The translations under genes were made by a program, and so were the position numbers. This document shows positions 22,456 to 32,149 of a DNA stretch of 64,000 nucleotides, one piece after another; position 1 is the first letter of the stretch; the number at the start of each line of letters is the position of its first letter. Origin of the DNA: Topomyia yanbarensis (Eukaryota; Arthropoda; Insecta; Diptera; Culicidae); the NCBI RefSeq assembly GCF_030247195.1, contig NC_080672.1:310318627-310382626 (forward strand), given 5' to 3'. The notes under the pieces were generated by a model that did no database searches, was not told the origin of the DNA, and saw only the letters and a program-made list of their open reading frames with translations.

Positions 22456-22502
22456 TCTGTGTGTGTGTGTCTGTGTGTGTGTGTGTGTCTGTGTGTGTGT
22501 AT
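22456..22502. repeat. (TG)n microsatellite inside the 3.8-kb element
   Basis: Nearly pure TG dinucleotides interrupted by TCTG. The same tract appears as CA repeats at 48896-48931 in the other copy, so it predates their separation. It differs slightly in length, as expected of microsatellites. Confidence 0.85.
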
Positions 22503-24353
22503 GTAACGGACAAATTCTCATTCGTGTTTCTCAGCAATGGCTGAACCGATCTTATCCAAACCAATTTTAAATGAAAGAACTAAAAAACAGTATGAACGCT
22601 ATTAATTTGTTTTTGATTCTAATGTTTAGTTTCCAAGATATGAATGTTTGTATGCGTAAAAATGGCGTTTTTTGCAGTTTTTTTGAATTATCTGCCGAAA
22701 TTGACAATATAGAATAGCAAATTATATGTTTTAGACAGCTTTAACGAATACCTTTCGAACAAGCTACAGATTGTTGAAATCAGACTATTATCAAAAGAGA
22801 TATTTAACATTAAATGCGGACGAAAGATTTTTATCATTTCCCATTGCCAGAAATATGACCAAAAACATGTAATCTATTTGTAACGCCAAAACGGCTTATT
22901 TTAGGTCAATAGTATCTTCGGTGAATTTAATGGAGGCAATATGCCCTTTCTTTTGATATTGTGCTATTGCTGATTAATCCCCCTATGAGTGAGATATTTT
23001 CCCAAATTTTCTTGGAAGTGATTATATCGAAATGATGCCTTCAGCAAATTTGTAGCTATTACTTTTGCAAATAACTTTACTGAAGACTTCAAATATCTAT
23101 TTTGAATACTTTAAAAGTTATGGCTTGTTGTTTGTGGATTACTCTTTGTCGCCTATTTATTGTTCAATATAGTAATAATCCATTGAAATAAGCCAAACAT
23201 TATTTCGATAAAACGAATTTTGTATTTCATTTTTCTATCTACAACCGCTAGAAATAATCACCGAACACTTCCAAGTTGTCTGGAAGGAACTTGGTAACTT
23301 ATCAGTGCAAAAATGTTCATTTGTGCGAATCTTCTGACTGCATTTTTTCTAATTCATGACCATCGGATCGATCTGAAACATATTGGAAAATGAAAAGCGA
23401 AATAACTAACTCCAAGCAACGGCGTAGCCAAGAGAAGGTTTTGGGGTTTAAAACCATACAACGCCCCGCCCCCCCACCACACCCACAAAAAAAATTGGAT
23501 TGAAGTTGAAAATTTATTGATGCAGACTGATTTAATTCAATATTACAATAACAATTATCTGATCCGTACATTGATATTCTGTTGTTGCAAACATCATGAG
23601 GACTTTTGATAAATTGTCGGAATGGGGTCCTGATATGTAACTGATCTTTTGGTCTTGATTTCACAGTTGTCTAATTGCATCAATATCAAAATCCTGCCTG
23701 AAAACATTCCAATAGAAAATTCCAGAGTTCTTTTTTCAATCATGATCCTCAGATTTCTTTTCAAATTGAGCTCGTTTTTGTAGAGATGTACTGTAATAAG
23801 GGTCTTTATTTAATAGGAAGCGAAGTAAAAATAGATTTAATGTCTATGAAACATAGAACTGCGCACCAAAAAATGCATAACTTTCAACATTTGCTAAAAA
23901 TGTTTTTGCCTTTCTCATTCACTCTAAAATTCGTCAATCTAATCCCGACCGGGAGGGCCGAGTGTCATATACCAATCGACTCAGTTCATCGAGATCGGAA
24001 AATGTCTGTGTGTATGTATGTGTGTATGTGGAAAAATATGTCACCTCTGTTTCTCAGAGATGGCTGGATCGATTTGCACAAAATTAGTCTCAAATGAAAG
24101 GAACAATCTTCCCATCGGCTGCAATTGATTTTTTATTGATTGGACTTCCGGTTCCGGAGTTACGAGTTGAAGAGTGCAATCACACAGCAAATTCCCATAT
24201 AAACTGAAATGAAAAATTTTCAAAATCAAATTTGTATTTTTGATGCCAAATGACTTTATAATGCATGAAACATCGAGATTTGATGTAAACTCGAAAAAAA
24301 TAATGTTTGACAAAAATTGATTTTTTTGGACTTTGGTACATTTTTGCCTTTCT

Positions 24354-24519
24354 TTTTTTTATTTCGATTATAGAGGTTTTAACGTTAAGGTCATTCGCCT
24401 CTTCGGGTTAGAAAAATCTCTTGTGAAAAATTTCGAACCCTATGTGCGGGGTCGGGACTCGAACCCATGTGCGCTGCGTACAAGGCAATCGATTTACCAA
24501 CTACGCCACGCCCACCCCC
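24354..24519 (-). mobile_element. tRNA-derived SINE (Feilai-like) with 12-bp TSD
   Basis: On the minus strand a perfect A box TGGCGTAGTTGG and a perfect B box GGTTCGAGTCC lie about 37 bp apart. A short body follows, ending CCTCTATAATCGAAATAAAA. The target duplication TTTTGCCTTTCT occurs at 24342-24353 and 24520-24531. A relative lies at 43950-44101. It is inserted in a segment of the left 3.8-kb element that the right copy lacks. It is not a functional tRNA because the anticodon region and acceptor stem are not tRNA-like. Family name is by resemblance only. Confidence 0.85.
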
Positions 24520-24684
24520 TTTTGCCTTTCTCATACAGAAAGGTTATGCAATCAATCTAAAAATCGTCAATCATACCGGCCCGGAGGGAGTATGCAGTGA
24601 GTGGTTGCTACTTTAAAAATAAAACTAGTTTAAAATTTCTTAACAAGTTGAAAATTTTCGGCAGGACCCGGACCTCCCGGATCT

Positions 24685-24752
24685 TACTATGTGATACTGA
24701 AACATCGCTTGAAACCAGCGGCGGTCAAGCGATGTTTCAGTATCACATAGTA
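24685..24752. repeat. Perfect 28-bp-arm hairpin, left copy
   Basis: The arms 24685-24712 and 24725-24752 are exact complements, with a 12-nt loop AACCAGCGGCGG. The arm begins TACTATGTGATACTGAAACA. The same hairpin, loop included, is present at 46953-47020. Confidence 0.95.
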
Positions 24753-26241
24753 TCTCAAGATCGTGGCTGTCGATCCATTGTATGTATGTGCAAATCGTAC
24801 TGAACATGAAATATTCATTTCCACCATTTTATTGAACATAACCATCGTAGTCTGGACAAGTGAGACAAGCACAATTGCACCACTAGGTGGATTAAAACAG
24901 GTTTATATTTTGGGAATGCATCGAGTTGAGACGCAAACGTAATATGATTAATAACGAGGATAACACTTTCCGAATGTAGAGAGAAATTTATGAAAAATGA
25001 CGATTTCCATTCGATTCTAGCAGGTCCTGATCGATTTTGATGAGAATTTGATTTTTGTTGTATGACCAATTATATGTATAGGTCAAATGTTCAAAAACAG
25101 TAATTTAAGGACAAGATAACATCATTTTTAAACCGCCAATTTCGGAGGTTTAGTATCTTCGATGAGTTTTACAAACGTTAAACAGCGCATCATTTGATAA
25201 AATAATTTTGGCGGTATATCGTCCAAGAAGTATTTATGGTGAATTTTCTCAGGTTAATATTCATGACTACAATAAAGTCTCAACAAATTCGCTAGACACG
25301 AACTCTGTTACTATTTTCTGAAAAATTAATTCTGCATAATTTTATAACTTCAAAAATTACGGTTTCGGAATTATGCCGTTTGGGCAGTTAGATCGATTTT
25401 CACCAAACCCCCACCAATTGTAAAATTGGTATTGTAAAAAAAACGTAAGGGCGATACTTCAATGCTGATAGGTGGGACCGAAAAAGTAAACAATCGTCAA
25501 AGGGGCGATACTATCATTTTGTCAATTTCAATAGCAAACACAAATTTTAATTTAATAATTTCAAATACTTCATGAAGTTTTGGGTTTCGATCACTGAATC
25601 ATGCAATCTAGGATGTAAAAACACAATAGTTCTTAAATAGGAAATAAAACCAAGTCTGGAAATATTCACTGTTGATTTTCTTTGAATGGTGTCACTGCTA
25701 GTGTCGCTTTTTACCAGAAAAAGCGTTGATTTTTAGGTCTCAGTCGCGTTGGAAATTTGAGTAAAGTATAAACTTCATTTCGATTCAAAAAAAAATCAAT
25801 TTTTTGGCTCAGTACAATATACATAACCCCTTTAGGAAAATTCAGTTTTCCCACCACAATGCATTGATTGAGGAATTTAGATATTTTATTAACAGAGCAT
25901 TAACAATAATTCGTAGCTATGTCTATTTTATGGGCCATTTTTTCGCTTTCCTATTGATTTGGTTTGAGATTTCTAGCACTGATGTTGTCCCATGCTGATT
26001 TGAGCGATTCTCTGTGTCCTGCCACAATCCCATGTAGTATGTGTTATCAAAAACATCGCGAAGCATCAAGTTTTAAATATTCTCATACGATATAATATCA
26101 GAAGAGAGTGATAAGAGTTATAAGAAATGTCTCATCACACTGTTAGGTGGATTAAAAGCGTTTTTAAATGCTCAATTCTCTGATTTTTTTTTATTTTTCA
26201 AGTACATTACTGAAAAAATTCTCATTTTTTATTGAACACTT

Positions 26242-26477
26242 GTTATGTGAAGACTGAATGTGACTATTTTAAAATTTGTAGCATAAGAGAACTGCGCAAT
26301 CCGTTTCTGATGCATTTCTGCTCGTTAATACCACTTGAAGCCTGCACAGAAACGAAATGCTGTTTGAATCTGAAATTAAATTTGAACTGAAAATAACTGA
26401 ATGAATGCGCTACACCGAACTAATGAAGCACGATGATTCTAAAAAGATGCTAGTAAATGGAGTGTGTTAGATGTGGA
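26242..26477. other. Short stretch with nothing recognised
   Basis: DNA flanking the mariner on its right. No gene or repeat recognised. Confidence 0.4.
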
Positions 26478-26479
26478 TA

Positions 26480-26733
26480 TGGTCGGTGTTAAGTCAGACC
26501 GGACGAAGTCGCAAAACATCAAAAAATGAGATAATGATAGCTCTGGATAAAGAATATCGTTGGCTACATTCGACTTTTGCCAGATTTAAAATATGTAACA
26601 ATAAACATGAAAGAATCATGGAAAAAATAAATTTCCAATCATAATGTGAAGGATGCTGCGATTGAAACTTTAAACTCGTTTTTCTCGAAATCAATATTTT
26701 GTCACTTAGTCCGGTCTGACTTAACACCGACCA
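26480..26733. mobile_element. MITE, 254 bp, perfect 25-bp TIRs, TA-flanked
   Basis: Both ends read TGGTCGGTGTTAAGTCAGAC and stay identical for 5 more bases when reverse-complemented; after one mismatch the match continues for 4 bp. TA flanks at 26478-26479 and 26734-26735. The minus-strand frame at 26494-26727 is an accident of the TIRs. Near-perfect termini imply recent insertion. Tc1/mariner-type mobilisation is inferred from the TA. Confidence 0.85.
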
Positions 26734-26865
26734 TATGGATTATATAAAAATTAATAACCGCAATGTACACGCACACTTATGTGTATATATTTAATCAAAA
26801 TATCAGTTTGCCCATCTCTAGTGCATAACATTTTATTATCGGTTCTAATTCATTCCGAATTGAAG

Positions 26866-27375
26866 GACGGCGTCGGTGGTTGAGTGGTAAGCGTGACCAC
26901 CACTCACTCCAGTTGTCCTGGGTTCAATTCCAGCCGAGGTCGTGGAGATTTTTCTGAGGAGAAAAAATCTGTGGTCACGTCTTCCTTCGGAAGGGAAGTA
27001 AAGCCGTTGGTCTCCAGTCCATGAGTTGATGGATCGATATCTAGTCCAGATAGTGGAGTCACCTTTCTGGCGTCGGTAAAGAAGAAATAGAATCCAACTT
27101 CTATACTTACTAACAAATATCCTGCGCAGTAGTATATACGGCCTCTAGCAAAAGCAAATGTCGGACTAACCATTCCTTCACTTTCCTTCCGTGATCTACG
27201 TTCGGGCCTGGCCGGCGCCAGTATTGATCAGAAACACTTTAGGATTATCAGGAGTTGCACATTGAAAGATGTTTCGCTACTCCCAAGCATAATTATCTAC
27301 TGATTCCCTGTGCAACTTCAGCTAGTCCAGATCGATAACGGAGTGGCAGCCAGGGGAGGTCGCACAAGCTCAAGC
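26866..27375 (+). mobile_element. tRNA-derived SINE, 510 bp, with 22-bp TSD (copy 2)
   Basis: A box TGGTTGAGTGGTAA and B box GGTTCAATTCC are near the 5' end. The copy ends in CACAAGCTCAAGC. The duplication TCTAATTCATTCCGAATTGA (26844-26863) recurs at 27376-27395 with one mismatch and extends to 22 bp on both sides. The full-length homologue is 876-1405 and a fragment lies at 29425-29552. At about 510 bp it is long for a SINE, so the 3' part probably derives from a LINE tail. The minus-strand frame at 26904-27173 is spurious. Confidence 0.88.
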
Positions 27376-27562
27376 TCTAATTCATCCCGAATTGAAGTAT
27401 ATGACAAGAACGTAGTCGGTCATAGGAGCACAAAGAACCCGCCCCCTTATTCAAAAGTTTTTTGGCCCCTGAAAACCAGTGGTGCAGTTATTTAAAAAAA
27501 AATGGAACGTGGCTTCACAATTCAAAACTAAAGCTCGTATGGGCTGGGCATATTTCTTAATA

Positions 27563-27605
27563 GCCAGGGGTTTAGGATTAATCTTAATTAATCTCAAACC
27601 TCTGG
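27563..27605. repeat. Imperfect hairpin, 19-bp arms
   Basis: CCAGGGGTTTAGGATTAAT pairs with ATTAATCTCAAACCTCTGG with three mismatches and a loop of a few bases. Function unknown. Confidence 0.65.
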
Positions 27606-27844
27606 CAATTTTTGGTTTTGTCATATTGCGCAGTTAAGTTCATTTGAAAAATTCGATGGTTAAAAAAAGTCCCCAGAAGAAGCATTTAAAAACAAATATC
27701 TTCACGAAAGTTTTGTTTTTACAGACTTTTACCAATATTTTCGATCAAAACATGCATTTTTACTTTGACATCAGGCCTCGACTTTTCATGCACTTTTAAG
27801 TTATTTGGCTCCCAAATAGAATATTTTATTTCCGAAGGTTATGA

Positions 27845-28378
27845 GTTTTACTTTTCAATCAACTCACTGTTCTTTTAGAGCAATCCAGTCGTTATTCCCA
27901 ATGCTACCTCAAGATTGGACGAAACAAATTCGTTACTCACGAGCATGGGAAAAATCGCGTCTTGAACCGTTTGTTCGACATTCACAAAAAAGCTTTCTTC
28001 ACATATGAAGCATCCTGCTTGCATCGAAAACGAAGCAAAGCAACCTGGCGCAGCGAACGCGCCGAACTCGAAGCTGCACGGTTGGCTCTCTTCGAATGGT
28101 TCGTGGTTTGCATAGGGGTTTCATCATTCAATTCTGGTATCATTTTTCAAAAATTCAAAAAATATATGAATAATTATTTAGCGTTTGTTGCATATCCAGT
28201 AATCGTAGAGACAGACAAACTTAGCCTAGAGGCTGTGTGGCGAAAGATCCAAGAATTAATCAAAAAAAAAAAAAATCTTCGGAACGATTTGATAGCGCTA
28301 ATAAGGGCCATTTTGTTTGCTAAAAGAATATTGTCCGGGTGGGATATATTTGTTCCAATTGTCCCCGGTTACTGACAC
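27845..28378 (+). CDS. Unrecognised open frame, possible exon
   Basis: The frame is open from 27845 (after TGA 27842) to TGA 28376-28378, about 177 codons, with no ATG near the start and the first downstream candidate initiation at TTG 27962. A pyrimidine-rich CTGTTCTTTTAG resembles a 3' splice site just before 27879. The translation is basic (KNRVLNRLFDIHKKAFFTYE, HRKRSKATWRSERAELEAAR) and then turns lysine-rich through an A-run at 28261-28276. No domain was recognised. Either a diverged transposon piece, an isolated exon, or chance; I lean to a relic. Confidence 0.2.
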
Positions 28379-29040
28379 GGAGCGTCACAAACTAAATGAT
28401 GCACGGAGGCGGTCGCATCCCAATAATCGTTTTCTCTCCCGATGTTGAATGCAGTCGCAAAGCATCGGAAAAGTTTGAATAGCAGCATACGATTAAAACA
28501 CAATTCGCTCTGTTCGACTCGATGCATGAAATTAGCAGAACCAATCGCGAACGAGCTTTGGCACGATCTTTTAAAATCGTTTTTTTCGAATACTTTCTAC
28601 TATCGGAAATCAAAATACTAGCACGGAAGCTGATCGAGATAGTCTGGAAATTTTCGCTTTTTCCGAGCCGTTTTCAGAATTTTTTTTCTTATTAATGCAT
28701 GTCCTTCATATTCCTAAATTTAATACATTTTGTCTACGCACGTTTTCGATAAAATGACCAAGAAATTGATTAGCTTCATTCAGTATGACAAAAGTTTATA
28801 AGGCTTTTTTTTCCAAAATCTTGAAAAGGGGCCTCTTTATTAAACGGTGAGACGGTACTCATGAGAAAATGGAACTCTCCTCATAATTTCCTGCATCTTT
28901 TAGACTTTCTAATTTTGTGTACGAAATCAGTAAATTTTATATTCTTATCTATTCATAATAAGCCTGCTTTCTCTCTTTCTAGAAGTTAGAATAATAATCA
29001 ACAAAGCGCGCGTGAAATTGGTGGTATGTATAAGAAAAAC
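28379..29040. other. Stretch with nothing firmly recognised
   Basis: No convincing gene. Composition at 28390-28620 is slightly richer in GC and could continue the unrecognised segment to its left. Confidence 0.35.
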
Positions 29041-29043
29041 TCT

Positions 29044-29151
29044 AGTAAGAGAACTGCGGAGAGAAAAACAGCAGTTCGATTGGATTCGTTTTTGACAGCT
29101 AAACGCGAATCCAATCGATCCAAAATGGAGTCTCCGCAGTTCTCTTTCTAA
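29044..29151. repeat. Compact fold-back element with two nested arm pairs
   Basis: Outer arms GAGAACTGCGGAGA and TCTCCGCAGTTCTC are exact complements. Inside, CGATTGGATTCG and CGAATCCAATCG also pair. The unit is about 108 bp and resembles a minimal MITE. The minus-strand frame at 28945-29259 crosses it and is not considered real. Confidence 0.75.
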
Positions 29152-29424
29152 AATTTTTCTAGTATGTATATCATGCAAGAATAGGTTTTCACTTACAGTT
29201 ATAGTTTGGTGCTTTTGTTTTTTTTCTCTAAGCAAAAAAATTAATTTAAGAATAGGCATTTTTTAGCTATTTGTCGTTACGATATTCCTAAAACGTAGTG
29301 CTGAGCACACAATGAGTCGCCTGGTGGCCGGACGCCCAGAGAATTCTTAAATCTTGTATCATGCACGAATTGTAGCACAGTTTTGAAACAAATACTTATC
29401 ACTACTTTCAATCTCCCTCCTTCC

Positions 29425-29552
29425 CTAACAGCTGTGGAGTTTGCGCTAGTATGTACGGCTTCCAATAATAACAAGTGTCGGACTAACATTAGTTCCCTTT
29501 CCTGCAGCGATCTACGTACGGGCCTGGCTTACGCCGGTATTGATCAATAAAC
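29425..29552 (+). mobile_element. SINE fragment (3' part of the 510-bp family)
   Basis: GTCGGACTAAC, GATCTACGTACGGGCCTGG and GCCGGTATTGATCA match the middle of the SINE copies at 876 and 26866. The tRNA-like head and the terminal CAAGCT end are missing, so this is a truncated relic. Confidence 0.75.
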
Positions 29553-30069
29553 AACTATATATCGTAAAATGAAGCCGCATAAAAAACCAATGATTGTCAT
29601 ATTGGTTAAGGATCGGCTGCGAACCCATATGAATAGTACGTCAATTTTAGAACCGCTTTTTGGTTTTATAATAAGTATTCAAGCATTGTTTCGGCTATTT
29701 TTAATACAATTTATTTTTAATTCTTGTGAGTGGTTTTTCGTCTAATTAAATGCGAATTGGTAAATCAATTATATAGTCATTACTACAATATTTTATATTA
29801 TTCCTTATTAATTACATGCGCTGTTGCTAATATTTAATTTCTGCTCGAATGTTTTAGGAGGCGAAACAACATCTTACAAGCTGAATTGAAAGTGCTTTGT
29901 GGAGTTCTAATACAAGTTTGATCTATTGAAACAAAACGTCTCTTTCTTAAATAAAAATAGAAATTACAATATAGTGACACTCACTCGTATAGCAGTTATA
30001 ATTCATCAGTCTTTTCCAATTACCTGTAAATAGAAAAAAAACTCATTAGTTTAGTGACGATCTTCGATC
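29553..30069. other. AT-rich stretch, nothing recognised
   Basis: No supported gene or repeat. Confidence 0.4.
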
Positions 30070-30560
30070 AAATATCTTAACATGCCCCCCGTTTCTCAGG
30101 ATGAAAAGCAACCGAGTACCCACGCTGCCAGTAAGCTTCTATATTGAGAAAGAGGAGAGCAAAGCAGAAATTTCCCTGCGCACCGAACCAACACGAGAGA
30201 ACCGCACTCAAAGAAAGAGAGCGAATAACGACGAACCGCAAAATGCATCGATCTGCAGTGCGCGCGACGCATTCGCCGGGGTAGTTTCCGCTATTTGCTC
30301 ATCACCCAACCACTCTCTATCCACTCCCAAAACCACATCCCAGACAAGCGTCGCGTCGGTCGCTGCAGCAAAGGGTTGCAATTTGCTTTCGGTTTGTTTT
30401 TCCTGATTCGAGAGTACGTTTTCCTGCCTTGTTCAATAACAAAACACGCATACGCTTACGGAAACGGTGGCGACAAGTAAAAATAGGTGGTCGTCGGTTT
30501 GTGAGAGGGGGGGGGGTGTTAAAGGATAGGAGGAGGCGATGGCGTTGTCTGTTGTAGCAC
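30070..30560. other. GC-richer island with a G-run
   Basis: Composition shifts as in 12590-14310, and no dispersed repeat is recognised. A run of G occurs at about 30509-30518. The open frames at 30101-30406 and 30295-30480 overlap in different frames without domains. Candidate regulatory or UTR sequence, by composition only. Confidence 0.35.
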
Positions 30561-32149
30561 TACTACCAGTGAAAATTGGTGAGGAAAATGTAAGCGAATG
30601 GTACTAATGAGGAAAAAGTGGTTTTTCCCGAGGTGCCAGGATGATACTTGATTAATTCAGCTAGAGGGCCGGTTGAATAGGTGCCGCTAGAGAAAAATAG
30701 AACACTCTTACTTAGAAATGGAAATGGCTCGTGGTAATGTAGTTCTGCGTTGAAGAATGTTTGAATGGATCGATACGAAGATTTAACGTAACGAAACCAT
30801 TGCAAAATTAGATACGCACAAAATCTAATATTTAGTGTTTTACAATTCCAACGTGTTAAAATAGCAAGAAATGTTCAATTCTTCATCCTTGTATATATAA
30901 AGCATTGGTAAATCTGAAAGTAACATGTTTGAGGTAAAGCCTACCTACTTTACCTTCCAATAAGACAATAGCTATGAGAGAATATTTTGTGATTTTATAT
31001 CACTTGTTGTTTAGATTTTATCACATAATTTAATTTAAATGAATTGATTTAAGTCTACCTACAAGATTAATTACCAATACATTTCCTTAATTGTTTTTAA
31101 TTTATTTTCATCTAAAGGAGGTGACCAGCTTAAAAGGAATTTTTTGTCGAGCATTTCGATCTCGCAGCAAAATTTGCAAGCCGCCCTTCATTAAGTGAAC
31201 AAATGAATTTGGATGCTTATGTTAACCAATATTTGTTCAAGTTTGTTTCATGATTCATGCGCTTGGTCTCTATCTTTGGATCTTTGGATGATTGGTTCTT
31301 GGTCAGTTCATCTAGGAAAGTAAAATATATTTTTGGAGAAGTATGTGAAATTGATGCTAGTCGATTATACAACGATGATAGTGATAACGCACTACCATTA
31401 TATTACCAAAAAGCTATATGCTACGTACAGCCACTGTGCATTAAACAATGCCTTCGGACTCGACCAATGATTCGTATCCCATATGATGAATACATATGAG
31501 CATCAGACAACCAAAGGGAATGATAGTAACGGCGGAAAACGCAGCACAGCAAGGCCAGGATAATATTCAACTAATTAAAGCATCGATCCAACATTTCAAT
31601 TTCGGTTTCAATTTTTTTTTGGGCAAAAGCAATGCTTCGTTTTGAACTACATGTACACAAAGCTCATATGATGACCAACAAATATTTGTCTGGCAAACGC
31701 AATGTTGATGCAGTAAAATAATGAAATCCGTTCTCACATTTGGGACCGTCAGTGGACAAATCGACAAAAGCAAACCCCTCTCAACTTTGTTTTTTTGAGT
31801 TCTCACGAGAGCCTGACACTGGCGTGGCCAGAATTAGCATCTTTCACTCCGGATCTTATTATACTAGTACGGAGCCGATAATGTTGTATTTTGAAATAAA
31901 TGAGGACCACTTTCAAACATTTCAGATCTTCGCCCTATCGAGAAAAGTTGAGCCGTCTTGAAGCCAAACCTACGCAAATTTCTAAAAGTGTTTATTAGAT
32001 GGATTTGGACACCATAAAAGTGCAAAAAAGAGCGATCACATTAGTGATCTAACCAAAAATATTTTCATAAGGGTTCTTCAATTATGGAGAATTAGATGGA
32101 CCCTCGGAAGGACACACTGTCTGAATCAGTCACTACAATTGCAGACGAA
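30561..32149. other. Stretch with nothing firmly recognised
   Basis: About 1.6 kb of AT-rich DNA. Frames at 31257-31499, 31567-31806 and 31740-31961 are short, partly overlapping and without recognisable motifs. Confidence 0.4.

Larger units (their letters stand above)
22336..26165 (+). mobile_element. Unclassified 3.8-kb element, left copy (arm 1 of a large inverted repeat)
   Basis: The copy starts in TTTTACATTTCTTATAAAAG and ends in GTTAGGTGGATTAAAAGCG. It matches 45537-49046 in inverted orientation along its length, apart from an extra segment of about 310 bp at 24270-24583 here. TTTTTA occurs at both junctions with mariner DNA (22336-22341 and 26161-26166), a candidate target duplication. 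A terminal palindrome (22341-22362), a subterminal 13-bp inverted repeat and a 28-bp hairpin are present. No transposase, integrase or RT was recognised; short frames recur in both copies only because the DNA is duplicated. Superfamily unknown. Confidence 0.8.
21139..26241 (+). mobile_element. ITmD37E (DD37E) mariner, split by a 3.8-kb insertion
   Basis: The left terminus near 21139 reads AAGGGTGCTCAATCAAAAAG. The reverse complement of 26199-26241 reads AAGTGTTCAATAAAAAATGAG, and both continue into GAGAAT and TTTCAGTA. These are best explained as the two ends of one mariner. Between them lie the transposase relic (21291-22313), a short 3' UTR and then the left 3.8-kb element (22336-26165). 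Without the insertion the mariner would be about 1.27 kb, a normal size. TA target duplication was not resolved at the exact ends. Confidence 0.7.

Noticed and set aside
24437..24519. Functional tRNA gene on the minus strand
   Set aside because: A and B boxes are perfect, but the cloverleaf does not close, and a 12-bp target duplication with an A-rich tail marks it as a SINE.
23317..25998. Conserved small proteins, because identical peptides appear twice in the window
   Set aside because: The duplicates arise from the inverted 3.5-3.8-kb arms. Peptides on both strands are equally conserved and no ATG-initiated domain is evident.
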